From the NCBI GenBank assembly GCA_020025255.1, contig JAHHSK010000049.1, positions 1-14,383 of the forward strand: 14,383 bases of DNA. Direction: 5' to 3'. This document shows positions 7,187 through 14,039 of this stretch, piece after piece (within the stretch, counting starts at the first letter, position 1; every line of letters begins with the position of its first letter). Made by a program: the position numbers and the translations under genes. The notes below the pieces were generated by a model that saw only the letters and a list, made by a program, of their open reading frames with translations, was not told where the DNA came from and did not search any database. Source of the DNA: Ruthenibacterium sp. Its GTDB lineage: Bacteria > Bacillota > Clostridia > Oscillospirales > Ruminococcaceae.

Positions 7187-7196
7187 GTATGATAGC
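7177..7196. promoter_or_regulatory. Candidate regulator operator dyad
   Basis: GCTAT (7177-7181) and ATAGC (7192-7196) are inverted around a 10-bp centre that itself contains ATAC-T-GTAT (7182-7190). The dyad covers both -10 elements of the divergent promoters. It is a plausible binding site for the WYL regulator, but this is inference from position. Confidence 0.4.
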
Positions 7197-7217
7197 ATTT
7201 TTGGGTATGGTTGACAA
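7189..7217 (-). promoter_or_regulatory. Promoter of the WYL regulator gene
   Basis: Minus-strand TTGTCA (7212-7217), a 17-bp spacer and TATCAT (7189-7194). It starts near 7182, inside the -10 of the MATE promoter, so the two promoters face each other and overlap. Confidence 0.6.
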
Positions 7218-7263
7218 GAAACGGGTTTTAAGCAAAAATCCGAAGGAAACTGGAGGAATTTTC

Positions 7264-8625
7264 ATGATAACCGATATGTCCGAGGGGCATCCGTCATCCG
7301 TTCTGTGGCGTTTTACGCTGCCGCTGCTGCTCAGCACCGTATTCCAGCAGATGTACAATGTGGCAGACAGCGTGGTGGTCGGTCAGTTTGTCGGGGAAGA
7401 TGCACTGGCTGCGGTAGGCGCATCGTTTCCGATCACCATGATTTTTATGTCGATCGCTCTGGGCAGCAACACCGGCTGCTCGGTCATTATCAGCCAGCTG
7501 TTTGGCGCAAAGGAAAATGCACGCATGAAAACAGCGGTGTCCACGTCGATCATTACGATCCTGGTGCTGTCTGCGGTTCTGACGCTGGGCGGCTTTGTGT
7601 TCTGCGCCCCGCTGATGCGCCTTATGGATACGCCGGAAAATGTTTTTTCCGATTCCAAGCTGTATCTTGATGTGTACATTGCGGGTCTTGTATTCCTGTT
7701 CCTTTATAATATCTGTACGGGTGTTTTTACCGCGCTGGGCGATTCGCGCACACCGCTGTACTTCCTGATCGCTTCAAGCCTTGCAAACATCGTTATGGAT
7801 GTGCTGTTCGTGGCGGTGTTCCACATGGGTGTTGCGGGCGTTGCGTGGGCAACCTTCCTGTGTCAGGGCGTTGCTTCGGTGCTGGCGGCATGGGCACTGT
7901 ACAAACGGCTGCGCATGCTTCCCGTGCAGGAAAAGCATCCGCTGTTTTCTGCGCGCATGCTGCGCAGCATCAGCGTGATCGCCATTCCCAGCATTTTGCA
8001 GCAAAGCTTCATTTCCGTGGGCAATCTGTTCATCCAAAGTCTTGTCAACAGCTTCGGCTCGGCGGTCGTGGCCGGATATTCGGCGGCAATCAAGCTGAAC
8101 ACCTTTGCCATTACAGGCTTTACCACGCTGGGCAACGGCCTTTCCAGCTTTACGGCACAGAATATCGGCGCCGCGCGTCCGGATCGTGTGCGCCAGGGCT
8201 TTCGCGCCAGCATCAAAATGCTGCTGTGCGTTGCGCTTCCGTTCATGGCGGCGTTCCTGTTTGCGGGGTCTGCCATGGTGCGTATCTTTATGTCGCAACC
8301 CAGCGCCGCCGCGCTGGAGCAGGGCACGCTGTTTTTGAAGATCGTCGCGCCGTTTTATATCATCATCTCGCTCAAGCTTGCAGCAGACGGCGTGCTGCGC
8401 GGTGCGGGCAGCATGAAACTGTTTATGATCGCCACCTTCACCGATCTGATCCTGCGCGTGGCGCTTGCCTTTGTGCTTGCGCCGGGGTTTGGGGCAAAGG
8501 GCATCTGGATGTCCTGGCCGATCGGCTGGACGGTTGCCATGGTGCTTTCGATCGGATTTTATAAGTGGGGCGGCTGGGACAAAGGCCTGCAAGCCCCGGC
8601 ACCGGCACAAACTGCGGCAGGGTAA
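7264..8625 (+). CDS. MATE family efflux transporter
   Basis: A 453-aa polytopic membrane protein with about 12 predicted helices. It fits the MATE family, which exports drugs, dyes or metabolites in exchange for Na+ or H+. Typical N-terminal features are visible: FTLPLLLSTVFQQMYNVADS, then VVGQFVGEDALAAVGA. In the second half, GYSAAIKLNTFAITGF and GNGLSSFTAQNIGA match the family repeat pattern. The substrate cannot be told from sequence. The ATG at 7264 has GGAGG (7252-7256) 7 nt upstream; in-frame extension to 7189 lies at or before the predicted transcription start. The gene is divergent from a WYL regulator and ends in a strong terminator. Confidence 0.93.
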   Translation: MITDMSEGHPSSVLWRFTLPLLLSTVFQQMYNVADSVVVGQFVGEDALAAVGASFPITMIFMSIALGSNTGCSVIISQLFGAKENARMKTAVSTSIITILVLSAVLTLGGFVFCAPLMRLMDTPENVFSDSKLYLDVYIAGLVFLFLYNICTGVFTALGDSRTPLYFLIASSLANIVMDVLFVAVFHMGVAGVAWATFLCQGVASVLAAWALYKRLRMLPVQEKHPLFSARMLRSISVIAIPSILQQSFISVGNLFIQSLVNSFGSAVVAGYSAAIKLNTFAITGFTTLGNGLSSFTAQNIGAARPDRVRQGFRASIKMLLCVALPFMAAFLFAGSAMVRIFMSQPSAAALEQGTLFLKIVAPFYIIISLKLAADGVLRGAGSMKLFMIATFTDLILRVALAFVLAPGFGAKGIWMSWPIGWTVAMVLSIGFYKWGGWDKGLQAPAPAQTAAG

Positions 8626-8686
8626 CGCGGTGCAGCCGAACAAAAGTGTCTGCGGCAAAGCGGCCCGTTTCAAAAAGAGTGCATAG

Positions 8687-8735
8687 AAATCGGCTGTCGG
8701 GGAAAGCACGGGCTTTCCCTGACAGCCGATTTTTT
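8687..8735. terminator. Strong intrinsic terminator between convergent genes
   Basis: A stem of about 21 bp, AAATCGGCTGTC (8687-8698) with GACAGCCGATTT (8721-8732), then one G-T pair, GGGAAAGC with GCTTTCCC, and a 4-nt loop at 8708-8711. The run of T through 8735 serves the MATE gene. The complementary strand ends in TTTC, so it may also help end gluQ. Confidence 0.92.
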
Positions 8736-8787
8736 CTGTTTATGATCCGATTTTTCCTGCGGCATTCCCCGCACGCTTCGCCGGCCG

Positions 8788-9750
8788 CTATGTCAGCAGG
8801 GCATCCGGTACGATGATGTGGTGCGAAGGTATGTTTTCCCGGCGGAACACCTTGCACAGCTCCTGCGGGGTGCACGGCTCGGGGCGCGGCAGCTGTCCGG
8901 CCAGAAAGGCAAGCCAGCCGGTAAGATCTTCGGGCGTGAAGCGCGCAAACAATGCCCCGGCATCCAAGCTTTTTTCGCGCTTGGAAAGCCGCACGCCCTG
9001 TTCGTTCACAAGCAAGGGGATGTGAACATATTCCGGTGTGCGCAGCCCCAGAAGCGTTTGCAGATAGATCTGCCGCGGCGTGCTGGAAAGCAGATCCTCC
9101 CCGCGCACCACCTGCGTGACGCCCATGCGGGCATCATCCACAACGACGGCAAGCTGATAAGCGAAAACGCCGTCCGAACGCCGCAGGATGAAATCGCCGC
9201 AGTCGCGGGCAAGATTCTGCCGGTATGTGCCGAGGTGGGCATCCGTAAAGCCGTATACGGCATCCGGCACTTCGATGCGAAGGGCGGGGCGCCGCTGATC
9301 CGAAAGGGCGGCGGCCTGCTGCGGCGAAAGGCTGCGGCAGCGTCCGCCGTAAAGCACCGTGCCGTCCGAACGATGCGGCGCACTGGCGGCATGCAGATCG
9401 GCGCGGGAGCAAAAGCACGGGTACACATGCGCTTTTGTGCGCAGCACGGCCAGTGCCTGAGCGTATAAGCTGCCGCATTCGCTTTGAAAATACGGCTCGT
9501 TTTCGCCGCCCGCACTGCCGCCTTCATCCCAGTCAAGCCCAAGATGGCGCAAATCGTCCTCCAGCAGCTGTGCATAGCTGCGGCGGCAGCGGCTGGTATC
9601 CAGATCTTCGATGCGCAGCACAAAGCGTCCGTTTTCGCTGCGTGCGCACAGCCACGCCAAAAACGCGCAGAATAAATTGCCCAGATGCATCCGCCCGGAA
9701 GGGCTTGGGGCAAAGCGTCCGCAGACAGGGACGGGATCAGTAGGGGACAT
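8788..9750 (-). CDS. gluQ: Glutamyl-Q tRNA(Asp) synthetase
   Basis: GluQRS attaches glutamate to the queuosine base at position 34 of tRNA(Asp). It resembles the catalytic half of GluRS without an anticodon-binding domain. The 320-aa protein has the ATP-site motif RFAPSPSGRMHLGN (12-25), LRIEDLDTSR (45-54), candidate zinc ligands C112, C114, Y134 and C138 in the family spacing (CxC...YxxxC), and a KMSKS-like RLSKREKS loop. Lack of the anticodon domain and the length separate it from gltX. The ATG at 9750 has GGAGG about 9 nt upstream. The frame extends far upstream but there it overlaps plsC in antisense. It is divergent from plsC. Confidence 0.92.
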   Translation of the reverse strand: MSPTDPVPVCGRFAPSPSGRMHLGNLFCAFLAWLCARSENGRFVLRIEDLDTSRCRRSYAQLLEDDLRHLGLDWDEGGSAGGENEPYFQSECGSLYAQALAVLRTKAHVYPCFCSRADLHAASAPHRSDGTVLYGGRCRSLSPQQAAALSDQRRPALRIEVPDAVYGFTDAHLGTYRQNLARDCGDFILRRSDGVFAYQLAVVVDDARMGVTQVVRGEDLLSSTPRQIYLQTLLGLRTPEYVHIPLLVNEQGVRLSKREKSLDAGALFARFTPEDLTGWLAFLAGQLPRPEPCTPQELCKVFRRENIPSHHIIVPDALLT

Positions 9751-9809
9751 TATAAAAAACCTCCGGGATTGCCGGCTTTCCAACCGGCAGGATCGGTGCG
9801 CCAGGGCGC

Positions 9810-9835
9810 GCCGCAGATTGCGTGCGGCTTTTTTT
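9810..9835 (+). terminator. Terminator-like hairpin in the gluQ/plsC intergenic region
   Basis: GCCGCA (9810-9815) and TGCGGC (9823-9828) form a 6-bp stem around a 7-nt loop, followed by seven T (9829-9835) on the plus strand. No plus-strand gene ends here. It may stop antisense transcription running towards plsC. On the minus strand the same hairpin falls at the very 5' end of the predicted gluQ transcript. Confidence 0.45.
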
Positions 9836-9864
9836 ATTTTACACCAAACCGGGGGACGGCGCAA
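9836..9864 (-). promoter_or_regulatory. gluQ promoter
   Basis: Minus-strand TTGCGC (9859-9864), a 17-bp spacer and TAAAAT (9836-9841). The predicted leader is about 80 nt and contains two small hairpins, including GCCGG/CCGGC at 9771-9788 just above the ribosome site. Confidence 0.5.
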
Positions 9865-9922
9865 TGCCGATGCAGGCAAAACAAGCCGAAGGCAGATTCG
9901 GTGCCGCGCGCCAAAATACCGT

Positions 9923-9951
9923 TTGCGAAAAAAACGGATTTGCGGTATAGT
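9923..9951 (+). promoter_or_regulatory. plsC operon promoter
   Basis: TTGCGA (9923-9928), a 17-bp spacer and TATAGT (9946-9951). Predicted start near 9958, with a leader of about 45 nt. Confidence 0.6.
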
Positions 9952-10002
9952 AAAAGGGATATGGAAATCCAAATCGCTATGGAAAGAAAAGGATGATACC
10001 GA

Positions 10003-10734
10003 ATGGCAGTATTGCGAACGATCGTATGGTTTTTTTATTTCTTCGGGGCACTGATCGTGCTTTTGCCGAAGATGCATCAGGCAAAAAAATGCAAGCAGGC
10101 CGGGGATGATGCCGGCTGCCGCGCGATTCTCGATCATTATGTGCCCAAATGGATGGGCACGCTGATGCGCATTGCGGGCTGCACGGTCACAGTGAACGGG
10201 CTGGAAAATATTCCGAAGGACCGCGCCGTGGTGTTTGTGGCCAACCACCAAAGTGATTATGATGTGCCGCTGACTATGGTGTATCTGGGCAAGCCCCCCG
10301 CAATGGTGGCAAAAATCGAAACGCGCCGGATCCCGCTTGTCAGCACATGGATGGAGCTGCTTGACTGCATTTTCATCGACCGCAAAAATCCCCGTCAGGC
10401 AATCACCGCAATGAAGGAAGCGGGAAAAACGCTGGAGGCAGGGCGCAATATCGTGGTGTTCCCGGAAGGACACCGCAGCAAGAGCGATGCCATGCAGGAA
10501 TTTAAAAGCGGTGTGTTCAAGATCGCGTTTTCCGCCGGGGTGCCGATCGTGCCCGTGGCGATCGATGGCAGCTATAAGATCATGGAGGCAAACCATAATC
10601 TGATGTGTCCGGGACATGTCACGATGACCGTGCTGCCGATGATCGAAACCGCGCAAATGGATCGGGCGGCACAGCGTGCCCTGCCCGAGCAGGTGGCGCA
10701 GATGATCGCACAGGCGAAAGATAAGAACAAATAA
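10003..10734 (+). CDS. plsC: 1-acyl-sn-glycerol-3-phosphate acyltransferase, PlsC family
   Basis: PlsC transfers an acyl chain to lysophosphatidic acid to make phosphatidic acid, a step of membrane lipid synthesis at the inner face of the membrane. The 243-aa product has one N-terminal hydrophobic segment (about 5-22), the catalytic NHQSDYD (81-87, with H82 and D87 of the HX4D pair), FIDR (124-127) and FPEGHRS (153-159, family consensus FPEGTRS), then VPIVPVAID. Length is typical. The start at 10003 has AAAAGGA 9 nt upstream. It is the first gene of a short operon; the next ATG is 22 bp after its stop. Family members also act on other acyl acceptors, so the exact substrate is inferred. Confidence 0.92.
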   Translation: MAVLRTIVWFFYFFGALIVLLPKMHQAKKCKQAGDDAGCRAILDHYVPKWMGTLMRIAGCTVTVNGLENIPKDRAVVFVANHQSDYDVPLTMVYLGKPPAMVAKIETRRIPLVSTWMELLDCIFIDRKNPRQAITAMKEAGKTLEAGRNIVVFPEGHRSKSDAMQEFKSGVFKIAFSAGVPIVPVAIDGSYKIMEANHNLMCPGHVTMTVLPMIETAQMDRAAQRALPEQVAQMIAQAKDKNK

Positions 10735-10756
10735 AGCGAAGAAAAGAGGAAAGCGT

Positions 10757-11512
10757 ATGGCAAGCGCGCGTTACACATGGCAGATCGATCCCGATGACCT
10801 GAAGCCCGATGCGCCCAAGGAGCTGACAAAGCAAGAAAAAGCAAAAAACTTCTGGTATTATCATAAGTGGCATTTTCTGATCGGCGGCGTTGCACTGGCA
10901 CTGGTGGGGATGTTTGTATGGGAAATCGTTTCCAAGGTAGAGCCGGATTATACGATCGGCCTGCTGAGCACACGCAGCATCCCTATGGGCATGACGGAAC
11001 AGCTTTCGGAAAAGCTGACGCCCTTTTGCGATGACCGCAACGAAGACGGAAAGGTCGTGGTGCAGGTTGCGGCCTATACGATCGCAACCGATCCGAATGA
11101 ATCGGCCGATGCAGGCATGCAAATGGCAAGTGTCACGCGCTTGACCGGAGACATCCAAACGGGGGAAAGCATGTTTTTCCTTGTGGATGATGTAAAGGCG
11201 TTTCAGGAAAGCTATGGGATCTTTGCGTATGACGATGATACACGGCCCGATCCCGCAGCCGATCCGGAGTATCAAAAGCTCGGCCACCGCTGGGGCAGCT
11301 GCCCGCAGCTGGCTTCGCTGGAGCTGGGCAGCGTGAAAAACATCGACGGCAGCGAAGGCATGGATATGCAGCAGTTCCTTGCGGATTTCCGCGTGGTGGC
11401 ACGCGGGCTGAAAAACAGCGCGCTGAACGGTAAGAAAAAGGCCGAGGCATATTATCAGGATGCCATGAAAGTATATGCCGCCATGACAGCAGGCGAATCG
11501 GCGGCAGGGTGA
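10757..11512 (+). CDS. Uncharacterised single-pass membrane protein with extracytoplasmic domain
   Basis: This 251-aa protein has a hydrophilic, Lys-rich N-terminus (1-37) containing an NFWYYHKWHF stretch, one membrane helix at about 40-58 (LIGGVALALVGMFVWEIV) and a roughly 190-aa outside domain. Charges favour an N-in, C-out topology. The outer domain has a DDDTRPDPAADPEYQK acidic patch and a KNIDGSEGMDMQQFL segment, with just one Cys pattern of note (none paired). The start has AGAGGAAAG at a good distance. It is second in the plsC operon and overlaps the following tiny ORF. I recognise this as a common Clostridia type of unknown function but cannot name a family. Confidence 0.75.
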   Translation: MASARYTWQIDPDDLKPDAPKELTKQEKAKNFWYYHKWHFLIGGVALALVGMFVWEIVSKVEPDYTIGLLSTRSIPMGMTEQLSEKLTPFCDDRNEDGKVVVQVAAYTIATDPNESADAGMQMASVTRLTGDIQTGESMFFLVDDVKAFQESYGIFAYDDDTRPDPAADPEYQKLGHRWGSCPQLASLELGSVKNIDGSEGMDMQQFLADFRVVARGLKNSALNGKKKAEAYYQDAMKVYAAMTAGESAAG

Positions 11513-11517
11513 GCGCA

Positions 11518-11661
11518 GTGCGGGCAAAGAAAACCGATGCGCTGCGCCAAGGCGTGAAGGCACTGCTCATCCGGCTGAACCCAAAGAAAAAGCCGCGCAC
11601 GCCCACACAGATGACGGATAATCCGTACCGCCGCTTTTATCCCGAACGCAAACGCCGGTAA
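11518..11661 (+). CDS. Small basic ORF, about 47 aa, coupled to the upstream gene
   Basis: After the TGA of the 251-aa gene (11510-11512), a GTG start at 11518 (or at 11509, giving 50 aa and overlapping that stop as GTGA) opens a frame to TAA at 11659-11661. The product is very basic and starts (M/V)RAKKTDALRQGVKALLIRL, then NPKKKPRTPTQ, ending YRRFYPERKRR. It has a short amphipathic helix and no Cys. GGGTGAG gives a usable ribosome site for 11518. A nucleic-acid- or membrane-associated role is possible. It was missed by ATG-only searches because of its GTG start. No family recognised. Confidence 0.45.
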   Translation: MRAKKTDALRQGVKALLIRLNPKKKPRTPTQMTDNPYRRFYPERKRR

Positions 11662-11779
11662 AAGACCCAATAAACGGACTTTTGCAAGGGCTTGCGGAAA
11701 ACGGATGGCAAGATTGGCTCATTGCGCCGGGCTTGTTTTGTGCAAAACACCAAAATGGAATCCGTGTGGAAAATACGGC

Positions 11780-11808
11780 TTGTAAACCGTCAGCGTTACC
11801 TTTATAAT
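11780..11808 (+). promoter_or_regulatory. Promoter of the surface protein gene
   Basis: TTGTAA (11780-11785), a 17-bp spacer and TATAAT (11803-11808). The predicted leader is about 65 nt. Confidence 0.65.
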
Positions 11809-11879
11809 TGATTTGAAATATTTTTCACAATCTTCGCGGCATTGCGGCGGAGCCAACACAAAAGGATGTGACAAGCAGC

Positions 11880-13550
11880 ATGAATCATAGGATAAAAAAG
11901 CGTATCGCGGGTGTATTGACTGCGGTAATGGTGGCCGCAAGCGGCCTTGCACTGCCCGCATATGCGGCACAGGGATATCCTCCTTCCGAAGGCTTGATTT
12001 CGAAAGACCAAATCAAAAAGGAGCTTACCATACCCAACAGCATCCATGTACTTGTTCGCGGTGAAAACGGCGCGGTAATGCAGGATGCAGGCTTCCAGCT
12101 GTTGGATGCTTCCGGTGCGGTTGTGGCGCAGTGGCAGCAGACAGATGCCCATGTATCCGCAGATGAGCGCTATGAGGTGTCGGATGCCGGGGTGAACATC
12201 TTGGCCGGACAGATCTATGAGACCGGGGATTTCCCGGAAATTCAGATCGCCCGCCCGGACGGTGAGCATACCTCGTATAATGCAACGCAAATGGTCCCGT
12301 TTGAGTACGGAACCACAGAGCAGTATGTCCGATACGGTGGACGCATGGAAAATGCGCGCACGGTCACCGTACCGGCCGGCGAGGTTTGGGTCAATGTGGC
12401 GCAGGGGTACAAGCTGGAACCCAAGCCTGAAAAAATGGGACATGAAATCGAATATAACGGCACACGGTATGCTCTTTCGGATTGGGCCGGCACGATCCAT
12501 AAGGAAACCCTGCCCGCCGGCATCTACGACATGGATGTGATCATGAAATTGTCCGGTGTCCAAGTGGTGCAGGAAAGAAGCGGGCAGCTGGTTTCCTCGG
12601 ATAAAGCCGAAGAATATGTGGAGGTCACGCTGGATCTGAATGCATATCTGCCGGATCAGGTGGATGCAAACGGCACCGTTACCGATGCAGACGGAAGAGT
12701 GTACCACTACGGTGCACCGCAGGCACAAAATGAAAATGATGTGTCCGGCGCGTATCTGCATGTCATCAGCGGTGCGGTAACGAATTTCGTTGCGCTCGAT
12801 GGCAGCCCCACGGCAACCGTATATGTGAAAAAAGGCGATTATAAGCCGAGGATCGGCGGACGCTATGCCCATTGGGACGGTGTGAACGATGAAGGAAAGG
12901 GCAGTGCTGAAGCAGTTTCGATTTACGAATACGCAAAGCACACGATCACGCTGACGCCCCCGCCCGCACAGGGCACCACAGTCGGATATATTCCGGCGGG
13001 CGAGTACACACTGCACCAGACCCAGGTGCCGCAGGGGTATCTTCCGGCCGAGGATCGCACCATTACCGTGAAGGACAGCAGCAATGCGGCCGATATGCAG
13101 TTCATTGAGGTGCTGAATCATAAAGAGCATGTGCATACCTTCTCGGATGCATGGACGAAGGATGAAACAAGCCACTGGCATGCAGCATCCTGTGAGCATG
13201 CAGAGCTGATTCAGGATAAGGCAGAGCACACGTTCCGTGAATGGGAAATCGTGACGCAGCCGACGGTTGAAACGGAAGGGCTGGAGCGGCGCGTTTGCAC
13301 CGTATGCGCCTATGCGCAGGAGCGAACCATTGCGAAGCTGCCGCCTGTAAATCCGCAGCCCGAACCGGAGCCGCAGCCCCAGCCCGAGCCGCAGCCGCAG
13401 CCCCAGCCGCAGCCGAAACCCGTTCCGACGGTGACGCCGCAGACAGGCGATTCCAGCAATGTTTCAATGTGGGTCGTAATTGCGTGCTTGGCATGTGCGG
13501 CTCTGATCATAACGATAGCTGCGTATCAGATGAAAAGAAAGCGCGGCTGA
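11880..13550 (+). CDS. Secreted cell-wall-anchored surface protein with TPQTG sorting signal
   Basis: The 556-aa product begins with a signal peptide (KKR, then GVLTAVMVAASGLALPAYA, likely cut after residue 29). A beta-rich ectodomain follows; GYIPAGEYTLHQTQVPQGYL (about 380-400) resembles the end of a SpaA/Cna-B-type domain. Next is a His/Cys module (HVHTFSDAWTKDETSHWHAA, then CTVCAYAQERT), a Pro-Gln/Glu linker (about 488-518), the sorting motif TPQTG (519-523), a hydrophobic helix and a KRKRG tail. This is the layout of sortase-anchored proteins, with a non-canonical LPXTG. A GTG at 11868 would extend the frame, but AAAGGA sits right against it; the ATG at 11880 is better, though its spacing is long (13 nt). 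Function probably adhesion or wall structure. Confidence 0.85.
   Translation: MNHRIKKRIAGVLTAVMVAASGLALPAYAAQGYPPSEGLISKDQIKKELTIPNSIHVLVRGENGAVMQDAGFQLLDASGAVVAQWQQTDAHVSADERYEVSDAGVNILAGQIYETGDFPEIQIARPDGEHTSYNATQMVPFEYGTTEQYVRYGGRMENARTVTVPAGEVWVNVAQGYKLEPKPEKMGHEIEYNGTRYALSDWAGTIHKETLPAGIYDMDVIMKLSGVQVVQERSGQLVSSDKAEEYVEVTLDLNAYLPDQVDANGTVTDADGRVYHYGAPQAQNENDVSGAYLHVISGAVTNFVALDGSPTATVYVKKGDYKPRIGGRYAHWDGVNDEGKGSAEAVSIYEYAKHTITLTPPPAQGTTVGYIPAGEYTLHQTQVPQGYLPAEDRTITVKDSSNAADMQFIEVLNHKEHVHTFSDAWTKDETSHWHAASCEHAELIQDKAEHTFREWEIVTQPTVETEGLERRVCTVCAYAQERTIAKLPPVNPQPEPEPQPQPEPQPQPQPQPKPVPTVTPQTGDSSNVSMWVVIACLACAALIITIAAYQMKRKRG
13353..13421 (+). repeat. Tandem hexamer array encoding the Pro-Gln/Glu wall spanner
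   Basis: About eleven degenerate CC(G/C)(C/G)A(G/A) hexamers encode (P-Q/E) dipeptides just before the sorting signal. Near-identical units make this stretch prone to slippage, so its length may vary between strains. The array sits in the wall-spanning region of the protein. Confidence 0.8.
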
Positions 13551-13611
13551 ACCATTTCGCACAGCGAATAAAAAGGCAATGTGCTGCTTGCTGAAACAGA
13601 GAATAAAATAG

Positions 13612-13649
13612 AAATACGGTGTGTTCCTTGGGAACACACCGTATTTTTT
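13612..13649 (+). terminator. Surface-protein terminator
   Basis: A perfect 16-bp stem (13612-13627 with 13631-13646), AAATACGGTGTGTTCC on the left arm, a 3-nt loop, then T through 13649. It lies about 60 bp after the surface-protein stop. Confidence 0.92.
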
Positions 13650-13937
13650 GTGTGGGCAGGCATCCCGCAAAAGGATCGCTGGCGCAGCCTTGCCGCAGGG
13701 GATCGACACGCACCGGCACAGCATCGGCGTGTGCATGCGCATTACAGGTGCTTGCGGCGGCAAGGGACAGCACCTTCGGCTGTGTGCGTGCTTCCTTGCC
13801 GGGCATAAGCCGGAAGACAAGGCCGCCGAATCCGGCGGCAAAAAAGCAGGTGCCGCCGGAGAAACACGGCGGTCACGCCGCAAAAAAAGCCCTTGGCGCA
13901 AAACCGGCTGCGCAGCCGAAGTATGAGTATTGAGCAC
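13650..13937. other. Gene-free GC-rich spacer with palindromes
   Basis: No ORF here has a convincing ribosome site; short ORFs on both strands run into the flanking hairpins. Visible structure: GCCGCCG-AATC-CGGCGGC near 13823-13840, and the perfect palindrome CGGCTGCGCAGCCG (13905-13918). Possibly an old gene or element remnant; I cannot identify it. Confidence 0.4.
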
Positions 13938-13969
13938 AAAGAGGGGCTGCCATGCAGCAGCCCCTCTTT
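13938..13969. terminator. Hairpin terminator of the minus-strand surface gene
   Basis: A perfect 13-bp stem, AAAGAGGGGCTGC (13938-13950) with GCAGCCCCTCTTT (13957-13969), and a 6-nt loop. T-runs are only three long on either strand. It lies 70 bp after the stop at 14040 and probably ends that gene. Confidence 0.65.
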
Positions 13970-14039
13970 GAATGGAATGGTATGGCATGCAAACTTTTTG
14001 GTGCAGTGCATGCTGTTTTTTGTAATCCAACCGAAACGA

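Noticed and set aside
7774..8709. A 311-codon minus-strand ORF opposite the MATE gene
   Set aside because: It starts within the terminator hairpin and is a charged shadow of a clear membrane protein.
9751..10656. N-terminal extension of gluQ by about 300 codons
   Set aside because: The extension is antisense to plsC. The ATG at 9750 has a GGAGG site and matches the family start.
11802..13229. A 475-codon minus-strand ORF opposite the surface protein
   Set aside because: It overlaps the surface-protein promoter and signal peptide region and shows no recognisable domain. The plus frame has a signal peptide and sorting signal.
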